Shown one piece after another: positions 1 to 7,059 of a stretch of DNA of 64,000 nt (position 1 is the stretch's first letter; each line of letters begins with the position of its first letter). The notes beneath the pieces were generated by a model, which was not told the origin of the DNA, ran no database searches, and saw nothing but the letters and a program-made list of their open reading frames with translations. Origin of the DNA: Tranquillimonas rosea (lineage in GTDB: Bacteria; Pseudomonadota; Alphaproteobacteria; Rhodobacterales; Rhodobacteraceae); the NCBI RefSeq assembly GCF_900111315.1, contig NZ_FOGU01000009.1, forward strand, positions 1 to 64,000, read 5' to 3'. The translations under genes were made by a program, and so were the position numbers.

Positions 1-585
1 CTCGGCGACCTCGTCGACGATGTCGCGCGGGATCACCATGACGCCGTCGCCGTCTCCGACCAGGATGTCGCCCGGCCAGACGGCCACGTCGCCGCAGCCG
101 ATCGGCACGTTGATGTCCAGCGCCTGGTGCAGGGTCAGGTTCGTCGGGGCCGAGGGCCGCTCGTGATAGGCGTGGATGTCGAGCGCGGCGATCTCGGGGC
201 TGTCGCGGAAGCCGCCATCCGTCACCACCCCTTCCAGCCCGCGCACCACCAGGCGGGTCACCAGGATCGCACCCGCCGAGGCGGCGCGGGAGTCCTTGCG
301 GCTGTCGAACACCATGACGGCGCCCGACGGCGCCTCTTCGACGGCCTTGCGCTGGGGGTGCTCGGGGTCGCGGAAGACCGCGATCTCGTTCAGGTCCTCG
401 CGGGCCGGGATGTAGCGCAGCGTGTAGGCCGGGCCGACCATGTTCTCGTCGCGCTGCCGCAGCGGGTGGACGTTCTGGATGAACTGGTTCCGGAGCCCGC
501 GCTTGAACAGCAGCGTCGCCAGGGTCGCCGTGCTGACGCCTTTCAGCTTCTGCCTGGTGGATTCACTGAAGTCCTGGGTCGTCAT
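1..585 (-). CDS. RraA-like family protein (partial, 3' end outside window)
   Basis: The frame starts at ATG 585 and stays open to base 1 (195 codons), so the C-terminus lies beyond the window. A GGGAGG Shine-Dalgarno sits 7 nt before the ATG. The protein has the RraA/HMG-aldolase signature: GGFRDSPEIA near residue 130, followed by VPIGCGDVAVWPGDILVGDGDGV, with the G-D-x-D-G loop that binds the ligand or metal in this family. Family members are either regulators of RNase E or class II pyruvate aldolases and decarboxylases. In alphaproteobacteria, stand-alone copies usually belong to carboxylate catabolism, so the exact substrate is unknown. A perfect palindrome lies 37 bp upstream. Confidence 0.85.
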   Translation of the reverse strand, partial: MTTQDFSESTRQKLKGVSTATLATLLFKRGLRNQFIQNVHPLRQRDENMVGPAYTLRYIPAREDLNEIAVFRDPEHPQRKAVEEAPSGAVMVFDSRKDSRAASAGAILVTRLVVRGLEGVVTDGGFRDSPEIAALDIHAYHERPSAPTNLTLHQALDINVPIGCGDVAVWPGDILVGDGDGVMVIPRDIVDEVAE

Positions 586-621
586 GCTTGCCTCCCTGTC
601 GCTGCGACACGGGTTGAAGCA

Positions 622-633
622 CTAATGCATTAG
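622..633. promoter_or_regulatory. Palindromic operator candidate CTAATGCATTAG
   Basis: A perfect 12-bp inverted repeat, AT-rich in a GC-rich background, lies 37 bp upstream of the RraA-like start. Such sites are typical binding sites of GntR-type or similar dimeric regulators of catabolic operons. No regulator gene is visible beside it, because the right flank is IS debris. Confidence 0.45.
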
Positions 634-647
634 CGTTATCGGTGTAA

Positions 648-822
648 AGACCGAATGACCCCTTCAGCCGCTGGGGCGGCGGCGCGTTCTACGCCATCCT
701 CGTCTTGGCGCTGATCATGTACGCGCAATCGCTGGCGCATATCTCGGAGATCATCACCGGCCTGATCGGCACGGCGATCATCGGCGTCGCTCTTGTCTCG
801 TCGCTCCGCTGGAACAGGCGGC
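648..822 (+). pseudogene. C-terminal remnant of a DUF475/TerC-like integral membrane protein
   Basis: The + frame reads FSRWGGGAFYAILVLALIMYA, then a second hydrophobic segment with ITGLIGTAIIGVALVSSLRWNRR. This resembles the last two membrane helices of DUF475 (TerC-like) proteins, which end in a similar SS-x-R-x-NRR tail. There is an in-frame TAA at 645-647, no start codon or ribosome site, and from about 823 the bases read as IS110 transposase on the other strand. It is a 3' gene fragment left by an IS-mediated rearrangement. The family assignment is from memory and only moderately certain. Confidence 0.45.
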
Positions 823-1300
823 TCGAGAGGAAATCGCGCCCACTCCGGGCACTGTCGCCAGTCGACGTGCCAGCGCGTCTTCGCCCTGCATTTCGCCGAT
901 CCGCGCGGTGACCTCTTCGATCCGAGCCTGTGTGTCGCGCAGCTGATCGGACAGCATATCCAGTGCCGGGAGCGCTGGATCGGGCATGTCGCAGGCGGCG
1001 TCGAGAAGGCGATCAACGTTGTGTATGCCTTTCGCCACGACGACCCCGAACTCGCCCAGGTGCGTGCGGATCGCGTTTACGATCTGCGTCCGCTGCCGGA
1101 CCAGGAAGTCCCTTGCCTTGTGATCGAGCAGGGCCGCCTGCCGCTCCGCCGACTTCACCGGCACGAAGCGCATCGTCGGGCGTGTCACCGCTTCGCAAAT
1201 GGCTTCGGCATCGCTCGTCGGCTTACGCGGCTGCACCGCAGCCACGGTCCTCCTCGCCATCGGTTTTACCCCGCTTCACGTAAGGCTCACATGAGGAGGA
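823..1300 (-). pseudogene. IS110-family transposase remnant (truncated at both ends, frameshifted)
   Basis: The minus strand encodes IS110/IS1111-type sequence: AYVKRGK near 1270-1290, then, in another frame, TSDAEAICEAVTRPTMRFVP, LLDHKARDFLVRQRTQIVNA and RRLATVPGVGAI. The helical RTQ-x-x-NA-x-R block and the (A/T)xPGxG block are standard for the family. The frame changes around 1240-1265, where about 30 extra bases separate YVKRGK from SDAEA. The C-terminal catalytic part is missing because the sequence switches to the membrane-protein fragment at about 823. It cannot make active transposase. Confidence 0.75.
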
Positions 1301-1596
1301 TTGGATCAAGTGGGCTTCTTCAAATCATCGGTTCCGCTCCCCTGGCATTTCGGATCTCGGGTCCGGCCCTTGGTTGGAACGCGTGTCATGGACCAACGCG
1401 CTCAAGCTCACATACGGTCGCCGGTGATACCGACTGCACCATCATCCCGCATCCTGCGGTTGGGCCTCGAGAAGACGGGACCATTCTTAACTACGGCTGT
1501 TTTGGGCCATACCCTACGCCGGTCCGTCCACCCGGATCCGCCGAGGCTGATCATTCCCCGGTGGAACGTCGAAGTTCCTGAATTTCGAGCTCGGCT
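1301..1596. other. Non-coding IS-associated stretch
   Basis: This ~300-bp interval separates two IS110-type remnants read on the minus strand. It corresponds to the 3' untranslated end of the 1597-2547 element plus sequence before the 823-1300 remnant. No ORF with family features was found. IS110 elements normally lack terminal inverted repeats, so the exact ends cannot be read here. Confidence 0.4.
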
Positions 1597-2547
1597 TCAC
1601 ACTGTCTTCATGGCCGCGCCCTCGATCACAACGCCGCTGGTCACGTATTTCCATAAGGCAACCAGCAGTTTCCTCGCCAGCGCGACAATCGTGACCTTCT
1701 TGGCACGTGATCCAAGCCGACGGACCCGGTTGTGGAACCACCGGGCGAGCGCAGATCCCGGTTGATGCCGCAGCCAAAGCCAAGCCATTTCCACGGCAAT
1801 GGCACGCAGGCGGGGATTGCCTGCTTTTGAGACGCCCTGTTCGTGGTTGATCGTGCCGCTCTTCCAAGGTGTCGGTGCAAGCCCGGCATAGGCCGCGACC
1901 TGGCGCCTGTTCTGGAAGTTCCGGAACAGCCCCTCGGACCACAGGGCGCCGGCAAAGCCCGGGCCGATGCCCTTGAGGCCGAGCAACATGCGCACTGGGG
2001 TCGGCGTCGAACCGATGGTCTGCATCTCGGCAAGCAGTGCGTCGCGCTCCGACTTCACTGTCTCGATCTGACGGTTCAAGAGCTCGATGATGTCCAGCTC
2101 GCGCAAGACCAGCGCCTTGAGATGGTGTGGCAGGGGGCGCCCATCTCCGGTGCGCAGTTCCTCGAGCCGATCCCGGCGGTCCCTGTTGCGAGGCTCATAA
2201 TCTCCAATGCCCTGCGCGAAAAGGACCCCCTTCACTCGATTCACGTGCCGGATGCGTTCTCCGATCAAGCTCTTCAGTTCCCGGCAAACGCGGCGACGAT
2301 CTTCCTCTTCCGGGGTCGGCACATGCACCATTGCGCACACCCGGGGTTCGCCGCGCCTCCAGGCCATGAGAGTGCGAACGAGCGCTTCACCGTCGATGCG
2401 GTCCGTCTTGGCCCTGCGGTGTCGCCGAGAGACGGCAATTGATGCTGGGTCGACCACATGGCTCTCGATGCCGGCTGCAACCAGTGCGCGATGGATCCAG
2501 AACCCGTCCAGTCCAGCTTCCTGGATCATGACCACGGGTACAGTCAC
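1597..2547 (-). pseudogene. IS110-family transposase, N-terminally truncated
   Basis: A 316-codon minus-strand frame contains the middle and C-terminal parts of an IS110 transposase: EAGLDGFWIHRALVAAGIES, VDPASIAVSRRHRRAKTDR, LKGIGPGFAGALW and the C-terminal serine-containing region with AYAGLAPTPWKSG and GNPRLRAIAVEMAW. Complete members are around 340-400 aa and begin with a DEDD-type N-terminal domain. Here the first ~90 residues are gone and the frame runs directly into IS3-type orfA sequence at about 2545-2555. The apparent start codon is therefore accidental. It differs clearly from the 823-1300 copy, so two different IS110 elements landed here. Confidence 0.8.
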
Positions 2548-2792
2548 TCCGGCCCGAGTTCCTTGATCCGAGCCTTCTCGACGCTGGTCGGCCCGGCTTC
2601 CTTGCCCGCATCACGCTGCGCCTGCTTGTACCAGACCCGCAGGCTGTCGGGTGAGCATCCAAGCTTACTCGCGATGTCACGCACCGCCGCCGTCAGTGTC
2701 GCGTAGCTGTCGAAATGGTCGATGACCATCTATACCGCCCGTTCGCGGAACTCGGCCGGATACGGGCTCGTCGTGTTCTTCTTCCTGTCCAT
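2545..2792 (-). pseudogene. IS3-family OrfA remnant (nonsense mutation and 3' truncation)
   Basis: Reading from ATG 2792 on the minus strand gives MDRKKNTTSPYPAEFRERAV, then a TAG at 2732-2730, then MVIDHFDSYATLTAAVRDIA and LRVWYKQAQRDAG. This is the HTH_Tnp_1 protein (OrfA) of IS3-family elements, in which ERAVRMV normally reads through; the stop is a mutation. The 3' part, including the frameshift window and the OrfB integrase, has been replaced by the IS110 remnant at about 2550. The likely left terminal repeat of the element is the CCGGAGCGGTTCA at 2831-2843. Confidence 0.75.
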
Positions 2793-2830
2793 GAGAGAGC
2801 ATCCTCTGAGAGTTATGCCCTCTGGGCAAG

Positions 2831-2843
2831 CCGGAGCGGTTCA
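2831..2843 (-). repeat. Probable IS3-element terminal inverted repeat
   Basis: Read on the minus strand the sequence is TGAACCGCTCCGG. It matches the TGAACCGCCCCGG-type ends that I know from IS3-family elements and lies 39-51 bp before the orfA start. It also marks the exact point where the IS5-type coding sequence stops making sense, so this end was inserted into the IS5 element. Confidence 0.55.
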
Positions 2844-2966
2844 ATGCACGTGAATGATTCTGCTCAGCACTCTGCGACCGTCGACGCGCGCCACGCCTCG
2901 TGACCGGGGGAAGAACGGCCTCAACCGCTCCATCTGCGCCTCGCTCAGCCAGAAGTGCTCGCTCAT
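2844..2966 (-). pseudogene. IS5-family transposase N-terminal remnant
   Basis: From ATG 2966 the minus strand reads MSEHFWLSEAQMERLRPFFP, then RVDGRRVLSRIIHVH. This is the usual N-terminus of IS5-family (IS427-type) transposases. The frame ends in the IS3 terminal repeat at 2843, so only about 40 of the usual ~260 codons survive. Confidence 0.75.
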
Positions 2967-3020
2967 ACCGCCTCCAATCGAAGCAGCTTGAATCACGCAG
3001 TCACCAGTCTCTCAACTCGG

Positions 3021-3040
3021 TTTATGGGTCCTGACCCTAG
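3021..3040 (-). repeat. IS5-element end with CTAG target site
   Basis: GGGTCAGGACCCATAAA read on the minus strand is an IS5/IS427-type terminal inverted repeat, preceded by CTAG at 3037-3040. Elements of this group commonly insert at CTAG or TA. It lies about 60 bp before the transposase ATG, as expected for the left end. Confidence 0.55.
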
Positions 3041-3320
3041 TCCTGAGTCGGATGCTTGGCCATGGATTTGAGCGGCCCTTGAGCGCTTCGTGCCCGAGGC
3101 GCGGCTCGGCCAGGATCGCACGCTGTCGCGCACACAGTTCGGCCACGGCTTCCACGAGTTCGGGAATGTTCGACGCGTCGCCAAACGCGACAAGGCGGTG
3201 GAAAGCGCCGCCGTCTCATCGCCATGACGCAATACGCCCCTCCATCGGTAGTACCTTGGCTCACCCGCTTTTCATTATCAGGTTTTCAGATATAAATGCG
3301 GGAGCCAAACGGAGAAGTGC
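3041..3320. other. Gene remnant and leader region before the arabinose regulator
   Basis: No intact gene is present. On the minus strand, 3060-3200 encodes a coherent stretch, HRLVAFGDASNIPELVEAVA followed by AILAEPRLGHEALKGR, that looks protein-like. It has a TGA just upstream and no start, so it may be the tail of a gene destroyed by the IS insertions; I cannot name it. The last ~60 bp (ATTATCAGGTTTTCAGATATAAA is AT-rich) probably hold the promoter of the regulator at 3321. Confidence 0.4.
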
Positions 3321-4250
3321 GTGGATCCCTCCATCCTGATCATAGACCCCGTGTCGGATATCGAGGTGCTCAAGGCTCTCGGGTCGCAAGCGCGTATCAG
3401 CATCCTGAACCTTCTGAAGGAACGGGATGGCGTGAACGTCAACGACATCGCCGCCGAGCTGGGGCTGCCGCAATCCTCGGTCTCGTCCAACATCCGGCTT
3501 CTCGAGGACGCGGGGCTGGTTCGGACGGTCGGTCGCAAGGCGCGGAAAGGAAACCAGAAAGTCTGTTACTGTGTCTATGACGAGTTCATCGTCTCGCTCG
3601 GGCGGGACGGCATGGACCGGGGGGACACGGATGTCACCGTCGCCATGCCGTTGGGCCTCTACACCAGCTGCGAGGTCAACGGTCCTTGCGGTATCTGTTC
3701 GACCGAGGGGGTAATCGGGCTGCTGGATGTACCCGACACCTTCCTCGATCCGGACCGGATGAAGGCGGCGCTGCTGTGGTTCACCAGCGGCTACGTCGAG
3801 TATCAGTTTCCCAACAACGCCAAGCTTCGCGGCTCGGAACTCGATGCAATCGAGATCTCGATGGAAGTAAGCTCGGAAGTTCCCGGAACGAACGCCGACT
3901 GGCCCTCGGACATCACGCTCTCGGTCAACGGCACCGAGCTGGGTACATGGACGTCGCCGGGAGATTTCGGCGATAAAAGAGGGGTTTACACCCCATCCTG
4001 GTGGAAGCTCAGCGGGTCGCAGTACGGCATGCTCAAGAGCTGGACGGTCAACGGCACGGGCACGTTCGTGGACGGGATGAAGATCTCCGGAATCACGCTC
4101 GCCGATCTGGACGTGGATTCGCATCGCTCGATTCGACTCAAGGTTGAAGTGAAGCGCGAAGCGCGCCATCCGGGCGGCGTCAATATCTTCGGCCGCGGTT
4201 TCGGAAACTACGACCAGGATATCGTGATGAGATTCCACACGAAATTCTGA
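3321..4250 (+). CDS. ArsR-type winged-helix regulator with C-terminal beta-rich domain
   Basis: The gene starts at GTG 3321 after a GGAG box and encodes 309 aa. Residues 15-90 form an ArsR-like winged helix (LKALGSQARISILNLLKE, then DIAAELGLPQSSVSSNIRLL as the recognition helix). The remaining ~215 residues are beta-rich with repeated W, G, N and T and no enzyme motif; a lectin-like or jelly-roll effector domain is possible. Cysteines at 82, 84, 117, 123 and 126 (CEVNGPCGIC) are unusual. The position just before the arabinofuranosidase gene, with a perfect palindrome between them, suggests it controls the operon in response to an arabinose-type ligand. This is inference from context. Confidence 0.8.
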   Translation: MDPSILIIDPVSDIEVLKALGSQARISILNLLKERDGVNVNDIAAELGLPQSSVSSNIRLLEDAGLVRTVGRKARKGNQKVCYCVYDEFIVSLGRDGMDRGDTDVTVAMPLGLYTSCEVNGPCGICSTEGVIGLLDVPDTFLDPDRMKAALLWFTSGYVEYQFPNNAKLRGSELDAIEISMEVSSEVPGTNADWPSDITLSVNGTELGTWTSPGDFGDKRGVYTPSWWKLSGSQYGMLKSWTVNGTGTFVDGMKISGITLADLDVDSHRSIRLKVEVKREARHPGGVNIFGRGFGNYDQDIVMRFHTKF

Positions 4251-4266
4251 GGGTGCCCGGCTGTGA

Positions 4267-4285
4267 CCGCCGCCGATGCGGCGGC
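4267..4285. terminator. GC-rich hairpin after the regulator gene
   Basis: CGCCGCCGATGCGGCGGCG folds into a strong stem-loop 16 nt after the regulator stop codon. It has no T-tract, so it may be a transcript-end stabiliser or attenuator rather than an intrinsic terminator. Confidence 0.35.
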
Positions 4286-4293
4286 GCGGCGCA

Positions 4294-4308
4294 GGTCAAC
4301 TGTTGACC
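4294..4308. promoter_or_regulatory. Perfect 15-bp palindromic operator GGTCAAC-T-GTTGACC
   Basis: The two 7-bp arms are exact inverted repeats around a central T. The site lies 86 bp before the arabinofuranosidase start. The right arm contains TTGACC, which resembles a -35 hexamer, so a protein bound here would compete with RNA polymerase. The regulator at 3321-4250 is the natural candidate. Confidence 0.65.
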
Positions 4309-4394
4309 GGATCACGTCAGTCTGCATTCTTATCGGTAAATATGATGTGTATCGAGGATAGGGGTACGCATCGCTTGCTACCGAGGGAGGCAAC

Positions 4395-5906
4395 ATGAAG
4401 GCGCGCGTCGCTGTACATCGGGATTTCACGATTGGTGAGATCGATCCGCGGCTCTATTCGGCATTCATCGAACACATGGGCCGGGCGATCTACGGCGGCA
4501 TCTACGAGCCGGACCACCCGCAGGCGGATGATCAGGGCTTCCGCAAGGACGTCATGGCGCTGGTGCGGGACCTCCAGGTCCCCGCTATCCGCTATCCAGG
4601 GGGAAATTTCGTCTCGGCCTACAACTGGGAGGACGGGATCGGCCCGAAGGAGGACCGGCCCGTTCGGCTCGACCTGGCATGGCGCTCCAAGGAGACGAAC
4701 CAGGTGGGCATCAACGAGTTCGCCCACTGGGCCGATCAGGCCGGTATCGAGATGATGCTGGCGGTCAACCTCGGCTCCCGCGGGCTGGAGGATGCGCGGA
4801 ACTTCCTCGAATACGTGAATCACCCCGAGGGCTCCGCTTGGTCGGACCTGCGCCGCAGCCATGGCGTCGAGAGCCCCTACGACGTGAAGATGTGGTGCCT
4901 GGGTAACGAGATGGACGGCCCCTGGCAGATCGGCCACAAGGTCGCGACCGAATACGGGCGGCTCGCCAACGAGACCGCCAAGGCCTTCAAGGGCTTCGAC
5001 AAGAGCATCGAGGCGGTGGTCTGCGGCTCGTCCAACGACCAGATGCCGACCTATCCCGAGTGGGAGCGCGAGGTGCTGGAGGAGTGCTACGAGAACGTCG
5101 ACTACATCTCGCTGCACAAGTACTTCGGCAACAACTCCAAGAACACGCTCAACTACTTTGCCAAGATCGAGGAGACCGGTCGCTACATCCAGGCGATCGG
5201 CGGCGTGATCGACTTCGTGAAGGCGAAGAAGCGGGCGAAGAACGACGTCTACATCTGCTTCGACGAGTGGAACGTCTGGTACCACGAGCGCGAGGAGGAC
5301 TCGAAGCGCATCAGCCAATGGGACTGGCCCGAGGCGCCGCATCTGCTCGAGGAAAGCTACAACTTCGAGGACGCGCTGTTCATCGGTGGCCTGCTGAACG
5401 AATTCATCCGACGCAGTGACCGCGTTCGCATCGCCTGTATCGCGCAGCTCGTGAACGTCATCGCGCCGATCCGGGCAGAACCCGGCGGACCGGCGTGGCG
5501 GCAGACGATCTACTACCCCTACCAGATGGCCTCGCTCTATGGCCGGGGCACGGCGCTGAACATCGCCGTCGACGCGCCGACCTATGACTGCGCGGTCGCT
5601 CACGACGTGAGCTATCTCGACGTGGCGGGCGTCCATGACGCGGAGACGGGCACGGTCACGCTCTTCATCCTCAACCGTCACACCGAGGAGACGGCCGATC
5701 TCGATGTGGGGCTGCACGGCTTCGCCGGGGCCAAGCTGGTCGAGCATCACGTGATGGAGGGACACGATCTGACCACCACCAACGGACCCGACACCCCCGA
5801 CCGGGTGGCCCCGGTGCCGGGGCAGGGGGTCGGCGTGGAGGACGGCGCGCTAAAGGGCCGGCTCGCGCCGCTCTCCTACCACGTGGTCCGTCTGGCCGTG
5901 AGCTGA
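4395..5906 (+). CDS. abfA: Alpha-N-arabinofuranosidase, GH51
   Basis: This 503-aa enzyme removes terminal L-arabinofuranosyl groups from arabinan or arabinoxylan oligosaccharides. It has the full GH51 layout: a TIM barrel with acid/base Glu172 in CLGNEMDGPW and nucleophile Glu291 in CFDEWNVWY, then a C-terminal beta-sandwich. YPGGNFVSAYNWEDGIG near residue 67 is also typical. There is no signal peptide, so it acts in the cytoplasm on imported oligosaccharides, matching the ABC importer downstream. A GGGAGG box lies just before the ATG. The stop is 9 nt from the next start, so it is co-transcribed with the transporter. Confidence 0.95.
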   Translation: MKARVAVHRDFTIGEIDPRLYSAFIEHMGRAIYGGIYEPDHPQADDQGFRKDVMALVRDLQVPAIRYPGGNFVSAYNWEDGIGPKEDRPVRLDLAWRSKETNQVGINEFAHWADQAGIEMMLAVNLGSRGLEDARNFLEYVNHPEGSAWSDLRRSHGVESPYDVKMWCLGNEMDGPWQIGHKVATEYGRLANETAKAFKGFDKSIEAVVCGSSNDQMPTYPEWEREVLEECYENVDYISLHKYFGNNSKNTLNYFAKIEETGRYIQAIGGVIDFVKAKKRAKNDVYICFDEWNVWYHEREEDSKRISQWDWPEAPHLLEESYNFEDALFIGGLLNEFIRRSDRVRIACIAQLVNVIAPIRAEPGGPAWRQTIYYPYQMASLYGRGTALNIAVDAPTYDCAVAHDVSYLDVAGVHDAETGTVTLFILNRHTEETADLDVGLHGFAGAKLVEHHVMEGHDLTTTNGPDTPDRVAPVPGQGVGVEDGALKGRLAPLSYHVVRLAVS

Positions 5907-5915
5907 GGGGCAGAG

Positions 5916-6995
5916 ATGAGCGTTCGCCTCACCGACGTCCGCAAGAGTTTTGGAGGCCTCGATGTCATCCACGGGGTCTCCATGGAGATCCCGCAGGGCG
6001 GCTTCGGCGTCTTCGTCGGCCCCTCCGGCTGCGGCAAGTCAACACTTCTGCGCATGATCGCCGGTCTCGAACAGACCGACGGCGGCAAGATCGAGATCGA
6101 GGGCCGCGACGTCACCGCGGTGGAGCCGGCAGACCGCGAGGTGGCCATGGTGTTTCAGAGCTACGCGCTCTACCCGCACCTCTCGGTCTACGACAACATG
6201 GCCTTCAGCCTGAAGCTCGCTCGCGCGCCCAAGGCCAAGACCCGCGAGATGGTGCATGAGGCCGCGCGCATCCTTCAGCTCGAGGAGCAGCTCGACAAGA
6301 AACCCGCGCAGCTCTCGGGCGGCCAGCGCCAGCGTGTCGCCATCGGCCGCGCCATCGTGCGGCAGCCCAAGGTGTTCCTGTTCGACGAGCCGCTGTCGAA
6401 CCTCGATGCGGAACTGAGGGTGCAGATGCGGCTGGAGCTCACACGTCTGCACAGGCAGCTCGGCACCACGATGATCTACGTGACGCACGACCAGGTGGAG
6501 GCCATGACACTAGCCGACCGCATCTTCGTGCTGCGCAGCGGCGAGGTGCAGCAGGCCGGGGCGCCGCTGGAGCTGTACGACAATCCCGACAACCGGTTCG
6601 TCGGCGGCTTCATCGGATCGCCCTCGATGAACTTCCTGCCGGCGCGGGTCAGCGGGTCGGCGGATGGCATGATCACCTGCAGCCCCGAAGGCGGCGAGGG
6701 GGCGACGCAGCAGGTGCGGCTGTCCGGTGAATTGCCGGGAGAGGGGGCCGAGGTGCTTCTCGGCATCCGGCCCGAACATCTGCGGGTCGTCGAGGGCGGC
6801 CTGCGGGTGCGCGTCGAAGTCGCCGAGGAGCTCGGTGATGTCTCGTATCTCTACACGCGCATGCCGGACGGCCGCGAGATCATCGTCGAACGGCACCGCT
6901 CGCGCGAGAATCTGGACGGTGCGACCATCGGCATCGAGGCCGATCCCGCCGATGTCCTGGTCTTCGACGGTGACACGGGCCAGCGGATGCGCTGA
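5916..6995 (+). CDS. Sugar ABC transporter ATP-binding protein (MalK/UgpC type)
   Basis: A 359-aa ATPase with Walker [10 protein letters not shown] at 35-43, Q-loop in VFQSYALYP, signature [15 protein letters not shown], Walker [13 protein letters not shown] and switch His in [11 protein letters not shown]. The C-terminal ~120 residues form the TOBE/OB regulatory domain with GIRPEHL. It energises the importer formed by the permeases at 8405 and 9289. The 9-nt gap after the arabinofuranosidase indicates one transcript. Confidence 0.93.
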   Translation: MSVRLTDVRKSFGGLDVIHGVSMEIPQGGFGVFVGPSGCGKSTLLRMIAGLEQTDGGKIEIEGRDVTAVEPADREVAMVFQSYALYPHLSVYDNMAFSLKLARAPKAKTREMVHEAARILQLEEQLDKKPAQLSGGQRQRVAIGRAIVRQPKVFLFDEPLSNLDAELRVQMRLELTRLHRQLGTTMIYVTHDQVEAMTLADRIFVLRSGEVQQAGAPLELYDNPDNRFVGGFIGSPSMNFLPARVSGSADGMITCSPEGGEGATQQVRLSGELPGEGAEVLLGIRPEHLRVVEGGLRVRVEVAEELGDVSYLYTRMPDGREIIVERHRSRENLDGATIGIEADPADVLVFDGDTGQRMR

Positions 6996-7017
6996 CGGCA
7001 GCTGAACGAAGCAACCA

Positions 7018-7035
7018 CCGCCCGGGGAGGGGCGG
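7018..7035. other. Small intergenic stem-loop before the binding-protein gene
   Basis: CCGCCC and GGGCGG form a 6-bp stem with a GGGGAG loop between the ATPase and binding-protein genes. It may protect or process the mRNA; no T-tract follows. Confidence 0.3.
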
Positions 7036-7059
7036 CGTCAACTCTAGGGAGGAAGATAG

